Assembly: GCA_032622095.1 (NCBI GenBank)
Contig: CP136061.1
Location: forward strand, 217,838,373 to 217,902,372
DNA length: 64,000 nucleotides
Origin: Siphonodentalium dalli
Taxonomy: Eukaryota; Mollusca; Scaphopoda; Gadilida; Siphonodentaliidae
Direction of reading: 5' to 3'
A program made the position numbers and the translations under genes. Shown here piece by piece: positions 1 to 11,518 of this stretch (positions are counted from its first letter, which is position 1; each line of letters starts with the position of its first letter). The notes under the pieces were generated by a model, which worked only from the letters and a program-made list of their open reading frames with translations, was not told the origin of the DNA and did not search any database.

Positions 1-1480
1 CAATATACTTCCTTGGTTACACCATGGAAGTATAATTATATATAGCTAAATATAGTTGATTAGCTGAGGATGAGAAACTGACATAAATGACAGTGAAGAA
101 TGAGTATAGATGGGTGAAAGATTTTTTATAAAAGGTTGGAAAGGATAAGTATTAGTAGCCTATTAATAGTGTATTGTGTGCACCAATACTGATTATTATA
201 TGACTTATATAAGGTATGGCCAGAAGAAGATACCAAATATTTGTCACATATGAAGTAAATGGCTAAATCAACTTAAATAATTAAATAGCAAAAGGCAGGT
301 GCATAGAAATGCAATAATAATTGAATATTTTTGCACCGTGCATGGGTTTCAGTTAAATAGTTATTGAATGGAAATGGCTAAATTAAGTTAAATAATTAAA
401 TAGCAAAAAGCATTTTTAGAATGTAAAGTGATAAGATCTACCAACAGTGATTCCAGTGCACGTTTATGTATTTGTACCACATGATCACCCAAATTCCACC
501 CCTTCTATATGGAAGCTCAAAGACAGTCCGCCTCATGGCAGGGAGTGCTTTGTTGTGTCTTACCTCACACCTTTAGTAAATATCTTTAGACGCGTGCTAA
601 GTCTTTGACTCAAACAACAGCAGTTTGAAATTCAGACCAACATAATTATCATGATTGTTTATTGCGTTAAGCATTCATTCAGTCTTTTAAGATAGAACAT
701 GCAAAACATATAAATATAGAATATTATAAATAGTGGTGGCGGACAACTATTATCAAAGGGTACAGCATAAAATTTCTAACATTTATATATCAATCAATGC
801 ATTCTGTAATACTCAAGCAATTACGTGATATAACACCTGTACATATATAATTTATAGGATTATATATAGCACTATATACTTATGTATATACTGTTCAGGC
901 AGTGGGGTATCGGTGATGCCTTGCACTTGTGTAATTCGTGCATGTTCGTGCGTGAATACCGAAATATACACACACATTCGCGCACGTCAACGCCTATATA
1001 ATTATGTCATCATATTTGTGATCACGAGAACAGCTATTATCTGCACATGCACAAGAAAATTCGTGTTGGAGATAGCATAATTATGTTTATATAAAATCAT
1101 GTTGCTCCTGAAACTCGCTAACTATTTTTCGCGAATGCCATTTTTTGAAAAATCCGTGAAATTTATGTCTTGGCCCAGTAGTATTGAGGAATATAAACAT
1201 TTCTCTAAGCGCTTTCTGCTTCTCACAAATCATCATAATGAATTGTACTGATCCTCAATTTCTGGTTTGCATGTCGTGCACATCTTGTGCCATTCTCCCA
1301 TTTCCGAGGTTGTTCTGATAGTTTCATTTTATAGTATTTAGTGTAAACCATGTCGTTTTTATAATGTTTTCTTACTTTCAGATTTTAGAATGAAATTGTC
1401 ATGTGTTGAATAATTACCAACCGTATATGGTTGTTAGGTTTGACAGTTGGATAATAAACGCTCTTTATTGGTCTTATAAT
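1..1480. other. AT-rich non-coding DNA, nothing recognised
   Basis: No coding region, RNA gene or clear mobile element is visible. The sequence is AT-rich with stops in all frames. A short phrase around 'gctaaattaagttaaataattaaatagcaaaa' type sequence occurs twice (about 260-295 and 375-410), which suggests a minor local duplication. Confidence 0.5.
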
Positions 1481-1484
1481 GTAT

Positions 1485-1905
1485 TAGTGCCCCTTTAAGT
1501 CATATGAGGTCAAAGCGCCTATTCCATGACAATCCACTGGTCAGTTAACACACCTGTAACAGTGATAATCTTTATTGCTCATATTTGCCCATTTAAGTCG
1601 CCTGAGGTCAACGGCATCTATCTGATGACACGCTACGCATAACTTTATCCCAGTCAACATGACATGTCTAAGAAGATTTCCCGGTCAAATTACCATATGC
1701 ACAAATTTTCAGCTCAGAGGCTCCAACCGTTTGGTCGCATCTAGCCAATATATATATGCCCTTTTAAGACATATGAGGTGAATGGGACCTATCCAATAAC
1801 GCTCTCCGGGCCAATATACCCCAATTTACAAATGTTCAGCTCCGATGGTCCAGCCGTTTGGTCGCATATAAGCGGACAAACAAACGAACAAACAGAATTA
1901 AGTTT
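1485..1905 (+). repeat. Diverged tandem repeat, three units
   Basis: Three related units start near 1489, 1590 and 1758. Each begins with GCCC(C/A/T)TTTAAG, followed by a CATATGAGGT- or CCTGAGGTC-like motif and a 'cctatcc' motif. The last unit ends in a run of ACAAACAAACGAACAAACAG. The units have diverged and carry no coding capacity; the short open frame at 1778-1978 lies inside the repeat. Confidence 0.55.
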
Positions 1906-2079
1906 AATTAGTATAAACTTGAATTCTATAAACCACCAATTGAATATTATTATATCAGAGGAAGTCTCTTATTTTTAAAATCCATAAATTACATTTGGGC
2001 TGCAGGATAATAATAACAGTGCTTGTATTAATTGAGACTGACGTATTGTATGTGTTTATAAATCCACTGACATGCTTTT

Positions 2080-3540
2080 TAGCTCACCTGAGACGAAGTC
2101 TCCGGTGGAGCTATACATGTAGTCATCACTCCTCGTCCGTCGTCCGTCCATCGTTCGTCCGTCAATAATTTGAACATTTTCTCCTCTGGAACCATAACAC
2201 CGAATGGGTTCATATTTTGTGTGGATGTTCCCTAGGTGACTCTCATTCAGATTTGTTCAAATGAGGTCACTGGGTCAAATAGTTGCGAAGCCAGGGCCAT
2301 AACTCTTTCCCTCCATAGTAATTCGTTTAAACATCTTCTCAAATACCATCAGGCCAAATGGGTTCATATTTGGTATGAAGGATCCTTTGGTGACTGGGGT
2401 TCATGTTTGTTCAAAGGAGGTAACTGGGTCAAATTTGGGCGGGGCCAGGGAGAGAACTCAAAAAAATATTTAAATTTGTTTTTAACTCCATGGTCAATTA
2501 TATATATATAATTGACCATGGAGTTAAAAAAGGGCCCCCTGGCCCTTTACTCAAGTTCACTGCTTCTGCCACCCTGGTCCCAAAAATAATTTTTACTCAA
2601 ATTCTTGACATAATCATTAATAAGAAGCATTTACTTTGGCTCTAACTGTATGCCGGGTATGCCTACACATGTCAAGTGAAATCTGACATTTTTATAAACA
2701 TTCCCTGGAGATCTGCTAGAGGTCATTAATTCCCAATTACAACAACAATCTATCTATGTATTGTTAAAATCTTTCAACAGGCCATTTAACACTCCCACGT
2801 CCTCTTGAAAAGTGTTCTTTGAAAGAACCACCATCTCTATTTAGTTCATATTTAATATTGAGGCTCCTTTGGTTGTGATTCAGATTTGTTCAATCAGGGT
2901 CACCAGGTCAAGTAGTGCAAGGCCAGCTACATTACTCTTTCTCTCCATATTAATTCATGATATGTCTTCGATGCAAGAATCAAATGGCCTATTTTGCTTA
3001 TATTTGGTATGAAATTACCTTGGGTGACAGATTTGTGAAAATGGGATCACAAAGTCGAATAAGGGCAAAACCAGTGACATAACTATTTCACCACATAGTA
3101 ATTCTTAAAATATGTTTGCAAAAGCCAGGAACTAGTTGGCTTATTTAGCATGGAATGTTCTTGTTTGACTGCAATTCAGATTAGTTTAAATGGGGTCACC
3201 TGGTCAAATATGGGCCAAGCGAAGGATCGTTATCCTCTTAATATGCTTCCTTCACAAGGACCATCAGGTCTAATTTACTGATATTTAGTATGAAGGGTTC
3301 TTTGGTGTCTGGGATTCAAATTTATTCAGATGGGGTCACCAGGTTAAATATGGTGGGACCAGGGACATAACTGTATGCCTCTATAGTAATACTTAAAATG
3401 TCTTCTCAAGAGAGGTTGGACTATTTAGCACCTATAGTGACTGAGATTCAGATGTGTTAACATGAGGTCAACCTGTTAAGAAATGACGGGGCTATGGGGA
3501 CTTAACACTTTTGTGTCTAATAAAATCATTAAAATACAAA
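2080..3540 (+). repeat. AGCTCACCTGAG-type dispersed tandem repeat
   Basis: The block opens with AGCTCACCTGAG followed by repeated CGTCCGTC motifs. It continues as diverged units of roughly 130-200 bp, each containing phrases like 'gggttcatatttggtatgaa', 'cagatttgttcaaatg', 'ggtcac' and 'catagtaattc'. At least six partial units run to about 3480. From memory, sequences with this opening are widespread in mollusc genomes; this is recollection and not a search. The open frame at 2236-2511 is part of the repeat. Confidence 0.6.
2479..2530. repeat. Perfect 52-bp palindrome
   Basis: Two 26-bp halves meet at an alternating AT centre with no spacer. The arm contains AACTCCATGGTCAATTATAT and its exact reverse complement. 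It lies inside the AGCTCACCTGAG repeat block and is followed at once by a second short palindrome, AGGGCCCCCT. Confidence 0.9.
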
Positions 3541-4371
3541 ATTCATTAAAACATCTACATTGGAACTACCTGACTGATTAATCTGACATACGTATATGGT
3601 GTTTTGGGTCCATGGATAATTGGGCTTCAAATATGTCTAAAAGGCGCTTGTGAGATTGGAAATTTCCAACAATTGAGAAAGTTTGAGATGTCGGTTGTGA
3701 AATTCAAACCTAAGACTTGTGAGCTGGAGCCCGGTCGGGAGGGGACATGTTGAGCTGGAGGGGGGGGGGGGGTGATCAGTAGTGTACAGTTGGTAATTTC
3801 AAGGTAGATATTCACCGATCTACATACATGAAGCCTCTCTAGCCACATATCCTGTTTAGATCTACTTCTTTTAAAGTGATTATGAAAAGTTATGACTGTT
3901 GTGGTCTCCAGAGTCCCAGTCTGATCAGTCTTTGCAGTCTGGTGAGCGACCCCACACTACCCACAGTCTTTGACTGTCTTGTTATAGACTATCTTGTGTT
4001 GATAATTTCATTAGTGTGGGTAAGATTAACCCCTTACTATCTCATTTGATAACTCAGATATGTATCGTTGATTATTTTTATATTTCATGGCATATATGGC
4101 AGATTTTGGTACGCCGAAAAAAATCATCACTTTATTACCCTGTTGTTACGTCGGGCACCAATCATGTAGACGCAATGTGCATGACAACTATTTTTGTTCT
4201 GCCATGCATTCCAATAATTTGTGTTATTAAGTACATTTGTCTATTCTACATTAGCACATAACATTAAACTCTATAATTCAACATAAAATCTCAAGATTAT
4301 GATTTCGTTCACAAGGGATGGGTTAAACATCTACCGATCGTGATCGGCCTCTCGTTTGTCAATGTTTCTGA
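3541..4371. other. Non-coding; contains a G homopolymer
   Basis: No gene is recognised. A run of about 12 G lies near 3760-3773. The 81-codon open frame at 4016-4261 has no recognisable domain or supporting splice structure and is taken as chance. Confidence 0.4.
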
Positions 4372-4757
4372 TTGAGTCCCACGTTTAAAGACATATTGTG
4401 TACTTATTCGGGTTCGTTAAACTGTTAAGTTAGTATTCAGGCATTCTGTCAACTGGAGGAATATATTTATTCTACTACATCGTCGAAAATCTTAAGCAAA
4501 TCGACCGTACCACTCCACAGAAAACATCATCTGAACTACACTCAATTGTAAATATTTACTTCTCGTTTCGGGACGCAACTATCGGCGATAAAGTAACGAA
4601 AACGATTTCGCCATCGAGAGTCACTGAATTTAATTAAATAATAGTGACGATGTGTCTTATCAGTTTGGATTAATATTTGTAAAACTAACTACTTTAAGCA
4701 AGGTTATCCTCCATTTCTATTTGATCACCCTACCGGAGTGCTTCACATCACTTTAAG
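4372..4757 (+). repeat. Dispersed repeat, partner of the inverted copy at 51901-52265
   Basis: This ~385-bp segment matches the reverse complement of 51901-52265 over its whole length with moderate divergence. Shared landmarks are GACATATT...GTACTTATTCGGG, AACTGGAGG, the 'cgatttgctt' motif and a shared end ACATCACTTTAA. No coding frame is kept, so this is a dispersed repeat family and not an exon. Confidence 0.7.
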
Positions 4758-7700
4758 GGGATGACACTTTCACCAGCCGTCAGTGGATGTCTTCAGCGTC
4801 TCCTGGAATTCACAAACAGGTCGCCATTCTTAGAATGTATAAGGTGTCGCCAAAAATAACGAGAAGCTAACTCATCGCAATCAAATTAGTTGCCTTTATA
4901 GAGATTCTGCCAGTCCCTCGTTCATCATGCTCAGTTCTATTTGCGGAATCGAATGTCCAAAATAGATTCGGAGAGAAAACAATCGAAAAAATGTCTCATT
5001 GTCCGCGTTCAATTATTGTTCCAAATGTAGATTTGTATGACGTCATGAGTTTATTTGCTAGCCGGGAATAGATCGCTTGCTCTGCGATCGATAGAGTATT
5101 CATCGCATGTCTACACCGGTCGCTGCTCGGCACTGATTGATTTTAACCCTGGGCTTAATTTGTTCAATTACGAGTTGTGTTGAGCTCATATCTGTTCGGA
5201 GCAGTTTTGGTGTGAACTATGTCCTTCTAAATGTCGAGCCATCCCAAAAAATAATTACCCATTCGTCATTTAATTTATCAACTGATTACTGCATTTGTTT
5301 TATTTTTTTGATGATTATTTTCTTGATATTTTCTATACAATTAGGCAGAAAATAATCTCTGCTGTCTAATTGTGACAAATTTAGTGCTTTTTATTTGATC
5401 AAAATTACATAGGAATTATTATAAACATTACTAAGAAATCGTGCACTCTCTCCTTCGTATGTCCATTCAAACAAACTCACAGAAACCAATAACACCATCA
5501 TCCACTCATCGCCTCTTTCACCCAGGGTGACAATATACTATATGTGTACTTTCCTGAAGTTTCTTCGATCATTACTCAAATTTAAATCATGTGGTAATAG
5601 TATTTTACTTGCAGTATATCGAGCTGTATGTGTAACACAACAACACATCTTGATAGTGCATGTGAACTCCATATATTTACTTATGGGGAAATTAACCCGA
5701 TTTCTCTTCCCTGTGTGTCTTCGTTTGCACTTGCAAGACAATATTTTGAAATTGATACGATAACATTATATTTCATATCTGTTCTAGTTCTATCATCGCT
5801 TAAATACGGGGAACCGGGTCAATGTGCCCACTCGTTCGCAGGGACGTGGATAGAGGGTCCTCGTTGGGGGTGGGGGTGTCCACATTGAAATGTCCAACTG
5901 CACACCATTTCATCCTGACCAAACTCACAGGTTCGCATAATTCCATTTCCACCCTCTGGGTTGGATATTTCAAAATGGTGCCTCAAGCTTTCCAACTGGT
6001 GCAAATGTCCAACTTGACACCGCTCTAAGGTTGAACATTTTCCATCTGATGACCATTTCAGACCAATTATTTTACAAAAGTAGAAAATAAAAAATATTCT
6101 ACTGTTGGTCTAAAAACAACAAATTCCAACTGCAGTAATGCCCTAATTAATCGACTCCATAACCACAGCAGAATTATGGGTAATTTTTCAGGATTTAGTC
6201 GCATATGGCTTGTTGCCATTAATCGGAAAGCTCTCCCCTTGAACATTTTGAACAAAGTTGGGGGATGGACCCCAACCGCCATTATTTTCCATCAGTTCAA
6301 ACACTGGGAACGTTTTGAAGTTCTAAGGGGGAACTTTATAATATTGAACAAATAATACTGGAGATATTTTTCTTAGTCAATATCTGCTCCTTCATAATGT
6401 ATTGAATATCTACCGTTGGTGAAGGGCCCAGCTCGAGATTACATTATTAAAAGGGTACTGTACACTAAATCCGACCATTTATGGGACCATCTGATTTTAT
6501 ACTCAACAGAGTGTATGCAACAAATGAATTAATTTGAGCCATGGATTAGTGCAAAATACACTCGCGTGCTCTATGGACGATGCAAACAACATGGTACTTA
6601 TAATGAAAATGAATTTATGACTCCAATCGGATATAGCATTACCCGGGAGAAATTTTTAAATTGTAAGCGATACCAAGCGAGTGGACTCACACATGACACC
6701 TAAATCATGTAATATCAAGCCGGGACCTTCACTTGCCGTGAGATACTTTATTAAGGCGCTGATTTTGATTAAGAAATATATTACATGCGTTGTATTTTCA
6801 AAGTCATAAAGATCCCCGTCAGAACAATTTCCCAGGTTTTGAACTGATGGAATATGATCTCTACGAGCATAGACATGTAGATATTCATGGCATGACCCAC
6901 GGTGACCCCTAAATTTCTCCTCATAAATCACAAAGGCAGTCATTTGTGGAAGTCTAAACATCTTATCACCAACAACTTCAAGGGTAGCTGAAATAAAGCA
7001 CTTGTAACTCACATCACCTGCAACTTCCCATCAATACGTTCATGTAGTTTTAAGATCCGTCTGGTCAAAGTAGTATAATGGGAAATGTCAACAAAGCTCA
7101 GTTTTCTCCCACAGGCATCTAGAATTTCATCACAAATGAATACATGAATGCATTTTCATCGGTGATGTTCTAATCTCATGACAGCAATACAATAAGCCAA
7201 ATATGTTTGACTGTTAAATGCTGTTCATGGCACTTCCAAAGTTCCATCGTCTTTCTCACTTTTGGAGAATATTGTGACTCCCTGTATTCTCCCCAACATG
7301 TCTCGTTGTGATTTTAGGTCCAGTATTGTTCGTTATCATTTTGGGAACTGTTGATCTGTAAACAGGTTTTCCGTCGAGCCGGTTATTTTGATATTTCACT
7401 GAACTCACCTCCTCGCTAATAGTACCCTCGATGTTTACAAGTGTTGTGCGGTATTTTGGTCATCATGATCACAAAAGTTATGGTGAAAATATATCTCACC
7501 GGCGGCGATTGACGAAATGCCAACTATTTCCCCCAAATGGTTTTATTGTTGTGAATGTACATCTGATACGCATGTTCTCATGCAATTGTGCTGAAACTGC
7601 ATGCTTGACAGAGCTGTCTATGCAACACTCTCATTAATTTCCCCATGTCGATATCCCAAATGTTTTGGTATCGATAGGTCCAAAATGTCTATTCAATTTC

Positions 7701-8248
7701 TTCTTCCACTCCAATAGCGGAACATCGCACGACTTGTGTGTTTGAGTTTTCACAGCAACAAAAAACTAGCTCTGCTTAATCACATCCTTACTGATAATAG
7801 TATAGTTTGGTGTATTTGGGAAGATGACTTCAAAATTTAGCTATAAAATAAGTCTGTCATTGTAAACTGTAGACCAGTACACAACACTTGGTATATGATT
7901 ATTGGAACCATGTGCAGATAACATATAGCATTAGTGACACGCAGAGCATTCGCTTCTATCAGGGTTGCTTGTATGGATATTGCCTTTAAAAAGTTTAAAT
8001 ATTATTCACCATTTCATCCACCCACAAGAGGCTACTCTACGCGTAGAAAAAAAACCCTGTCCCAATCGGACATATCATTCTGGAGATATTCGTCATCAAA
8101 TCCAGATCAATTCCAAAAATGTTCATCGAAAGACTTAAGTTGTCGGAAACAGAATTTCAGGACGACAACATCTGATCTGAAAAAACCGCCTTTCCACCTG
8201 ATTCAGCTTCGATAAAAACATCTTTTCAACACACCATTTCGTTTACCA
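4758..8248. other. Non-coding DNA, largely unassigned
   Basis: No confident gene. The region holds scattered short open frames without domains. Around 5880-6030 a phrase 'aaatgtccaact' is repeated in a small degenerate array. One possible protein remnant on the minus strand (6656-7012) is listed separately. Confidence 0.4.
6656..7012 (-). pseudogene. Unidentified 118-codon open frame, possible decayed coding fragment
   Basis: I do not recognise this protein. The open frame has a normal amino-acid mix, including a segment rich in charged and aromatic residues (YEEKFRGHRGSCHEYLHVY) and another with RDHIPSVQNLGNC. This is less random than the low-complexity frames nearby. Upstream on the same strand (7013-7260) sequence resembling protein continues, but it is broken by stops and frame changes, as expected for a decayed gene or transposon. 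No catalytic motif is visible. It may also be a chance frame. Confidence 0.2.
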
Positions 8249-8381
8249 AGATCTAACATTGGTTGAATCACGTCTGTGCTTTGACAAAGCGACAAAATAT
8301 GTTTCAAAGTAAAATAAAAACCGAATTTGAGCATGTCAGTCATTGTCAAAGCACAGACGTGATTCAACCAATGTTAGATCT
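8249..8381. repeat. Perfect 38-bp inverted repeat with 57-bp loop
   Basis: The left arm (8249-8286) starts AGATCTAACATTGGTTGAAT and the right arm (8344-8381) is its exact reverse complement over all 38 bases. The 57-bp spacer is AT-rich. The sequence could form a stable hairpin. No transposon-like flanking duplication was seen. It is either a young inverted duplication or a short foldback element. Confidence 0.9.
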
Positions 8382-11300
8382 AAAAACTTATATAATTATC
8401 CATAATAAGATTCCTGCCCCCTGTGGTTTTACCATCCTCCTCACTCTACAACTAGACATATCCCAATAATCAGAATAGTGCCACTGTCAGTGTACCATTT
8501 CCGAAGAACAGTTTCAATGATAGTTGCTTGTTCATTTGGCGTGGACTTTGTTGCAGATAGGTAGCACCAGTACTGACCTGCCGAGGTATTGATGGCCACC
8601 ATTACGTGTCAATGCAAAAACTCACAGGATGTTCTATGTTAAAGTTCTATCTCTGATTGGAAGGTGCGTTGACAATTGAAAACAACATCGCCTTTGTGTG
8701 GCTCATACATAGTTCAGCATGTACCAACGAAAAACTTGCTATAAAGTCATAGCATTTAATCTGATTTTAATTTCGCTTTATGTTTATCATATCAGGAATA
8801 TACTAACAATACACGCTCTTTATTATTCTACACTGCAGATAAATCTGGTCTTTATACAGTCCGTATAAAAGTATTTAACATAGTTCGATCCCCGGATCCG
8901 GTCAAAAGATAGAATAATTTCAGGCTTCAAACACCCACGGGGGCTTTATAGTACTAATGAGCAGTGAACTGACTTCAAATTGGGTAACGGACTGACAACA
9001 TAGTCATAGAAGACAAAATCTAAATCTTTTCAAAATTCAAGATATTTATTATCCCTCGAATGGCATACAATATTTAACTACATGTACTAGAGTTCATGGA
9101 ATTCCTTAAAACACATTCAGTCCTGTCTTATAAACAATATGTTGTTTGGTATAGCATTTTCTGTTCATTCATGTCATGTGGTCTGATGGTTTGCATGGAT
9201 CAACTAGGATATTTATCACAGGGATATATACACATGCGGATCAGAAGTTTATTCACATTTCTAGTATTGAAAAATTCAGGTTCGATCAAACACACGCCCA
9301 TACACATTTCACCAACAACAGACTCACTCGCCATTCAAATATCCCCAAAACGTTAATATGTATGATTTGTGGGCAACCATGATACCATACTTGTATTTTA
9401 CAAGAAGTATTTATTCTATGACAATAAAATAATTTTGATTACTGAATGTCTTTTGGTGAGATGCACGTTTTTGTAATTGGGTTTGGTTTAAACATATTTT
9501 AATAGCATAATAATATACAGACACTGGGGGGGGGGGGGGGGGGGTTGGAGGTAAAGTTCTTGAAACTTAGATGGATTTCCGCTCGCCAATGGGTGATACG
9601 GGGAATTTCGAGTTGGACGAGTTGTCATGTTTGTCAGTATAGAACAAAGTAAATAGTTATGTTAATTTAGATTGTGCGTGTGTTGTTCTTTTTGTTGTTG
9701 TTGTAACTGGGGTGTCTTAAACGCTGAAAACGTCTTTAAAGATTTCTGCGGGTTTTCCCTGGTATCATCAGATAGCAAGGTATGCACTAACCGGAACACG
9801 TGGTGACGTCACTATGACAGGGGAAGCAAGTGGAGTCATGTTTGGTGTTGGATAAAACATGCGATGGGCATTCTGAGCCAATGCATTTGATATGTTTGAT
9901 GATTTCAGTTATATGACTCCTAGTTGTTTGTGCCATACTCTAAACGGCGGTGACGTCACCCAAATAGCTGTGCTAGGTCGCTTTGGCGATCGATGGCAAC
10001 ATTGCATTAGCAATGATTCTCGAGTAAAGGCTGGGCTTCGATTTTCTCCGCTGGTACCCAACACAGTCGTGACTGGCGATGACGTAAAACTGATATAAAT
10101 AGATGGACAGACAAAGGCCTGATCGATGGTGGGACTGATTTGGTTCACTGTGGGGAAGTACGCGACGGGGATTTAAGCCGATGTTTACAGACTAGATTCA
10201 CATCTATACCTTCTTGAAGGCGCCCCTCCCGACTGTCCAATAACAACAACAACAACAACAACAACGACCTTTTAGAAACAAGTTAGAATGCGCATTAAAA
10301 CGACTCATATGGGATGTATGAACTGGATATTAGGGGTTTTGAGAGATATTTACTACCAATGGCACAACGTTAAAGGTGGACAATCCGATTCGATGGTCCC
10401 CATAACATCAGTTCCAACAACAACAACAACAGCATATTTTGAAATGTCGCTTCAGTTATCAGAATCGATTAATTATCAAAAACTAATGCCGATAATCACC
10501 GTCAACTAGAATATAAAATTGCCCAAAACCTGTTGTTTATCAACATTTTTACAGGCTACTAAAAAGTACTGATGGTGAAAATTGATATCTGATCACTCTG
10601 AGCTTTGATGGGTGTGTTCCTCGACTCGATTCAAATATGTTTTGCCCCCAAACCCAAAGAAATAGTCATTTGAGAGCGGATTATGCATCTTTAACAATTC
10701 TGTACAATGTACATTATTTGAATTATGCATGTGTTGTAAATTAGTTATTATTTACAGTCGAGCCATTGGAAATGAAGGCATAGTAACGATATGGGCTCAG
10801 CTCCATTACATCGCGGTCATCATGCAGCCTATTGTTTGAGTTACCACAAACCCCATCACGGCGGTAAATTATTCAAGAATAGCGCATCTACTCCATGTAG
10901 CAGGTGTTGTATAATTTTTATAAATCCCGATCTCAAGACTACAAAGCCTGAGTTTACTGTGCCAATCATTTGCAGAATTATGAGGCCACCAGAGGGTGAA
11001 TTTAGTTACGCGATCCCGCATCATTAAATTCACCTCTGGGGGACCCCATTCTGTTCCGGCCTCATCTTCTCTGGAAAGTTTCTTTATGATAAAATGTCTA
11101 TAGCAGCTTCTACACATAGATTTTATTTCTTTTTTAGTTTAGTTTTTCTATATCCCCAAATTAGCAGACAACACATTGCATAATCGAGGTTCCCAATGGG
11201 TGTACATCATAATATTGAAGTCAAAATACAAGGGTCAACCTAGATCAAATTGATAATAAGGCGACGTTGGTGTCAAAAGATGCGCATATGTCGCCGGAAC

Positions 11301-11518
11301 ATCATATCCAAAATCGGCTAAAATCAGCTTCGGGAAACATAGTTATCAAAGATGGCACCAACAAGGTTGTCTGCAAGATGGCGTCAGGTGTAGATCAGCG
11401 TTTCTCTGTGTGTGCGAATTATGTCAAATAAAACAAAAACTGTTTTGTCCATGTGTCTGTCTAAGTGTATATTCTCTTTATTGTGGACTATTGTGTCTCT
11501 TTCGAGTAAACTGTGAGT
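8382..11518. other. Non-coding DNA with microsatellites
   Basis: No gene is seen. It contains a G run of about 19 at 9527-9545 and a (CAA)n microsatellite at about 10243-10265, with a shorter CAA run near 10418-10431. A short segment at 10595-10685 matches 42160-42250 (see below). The 5' untranslated part of the LINE whose first ORF starts at 11519 must begin somewhere in the last few hundred bases, but its exact 5' end cannot be placed. Confidence 0.45.
10595..10685 (+). repeat. Short dispersed repeat, copy at 42160-42250
   Basis: Both copies share ACTCTGAGCTTTGATGGGTG, then GTTCCTCGACTCGA and CCAAAGAAAT. Similarity is high over about 90 bp and is lost on either side. No coding capacity. 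Confidence 0.6.

Noticed and set aside
4016-4261. 81-codon open frame with hydrophobic stretches
   Set aside because: No recognised motif, no homologous copy in the window and no splice or promoter context.
8460-8620. Possible integrase-like peptide on the minus strand (NEQATIIETVLRKWYTDSGT)
   Set aside because: Only about 30 codons, surrounded by stops, with none of the DDE catalytic positions identifiable.
8881-8895. GTTCGATCC, resembling a polymerase III B box, as a possible tRNA or SINE
   Set aside because: No A box at the right distance, no cloverleaf, and no repeat copy in the window.
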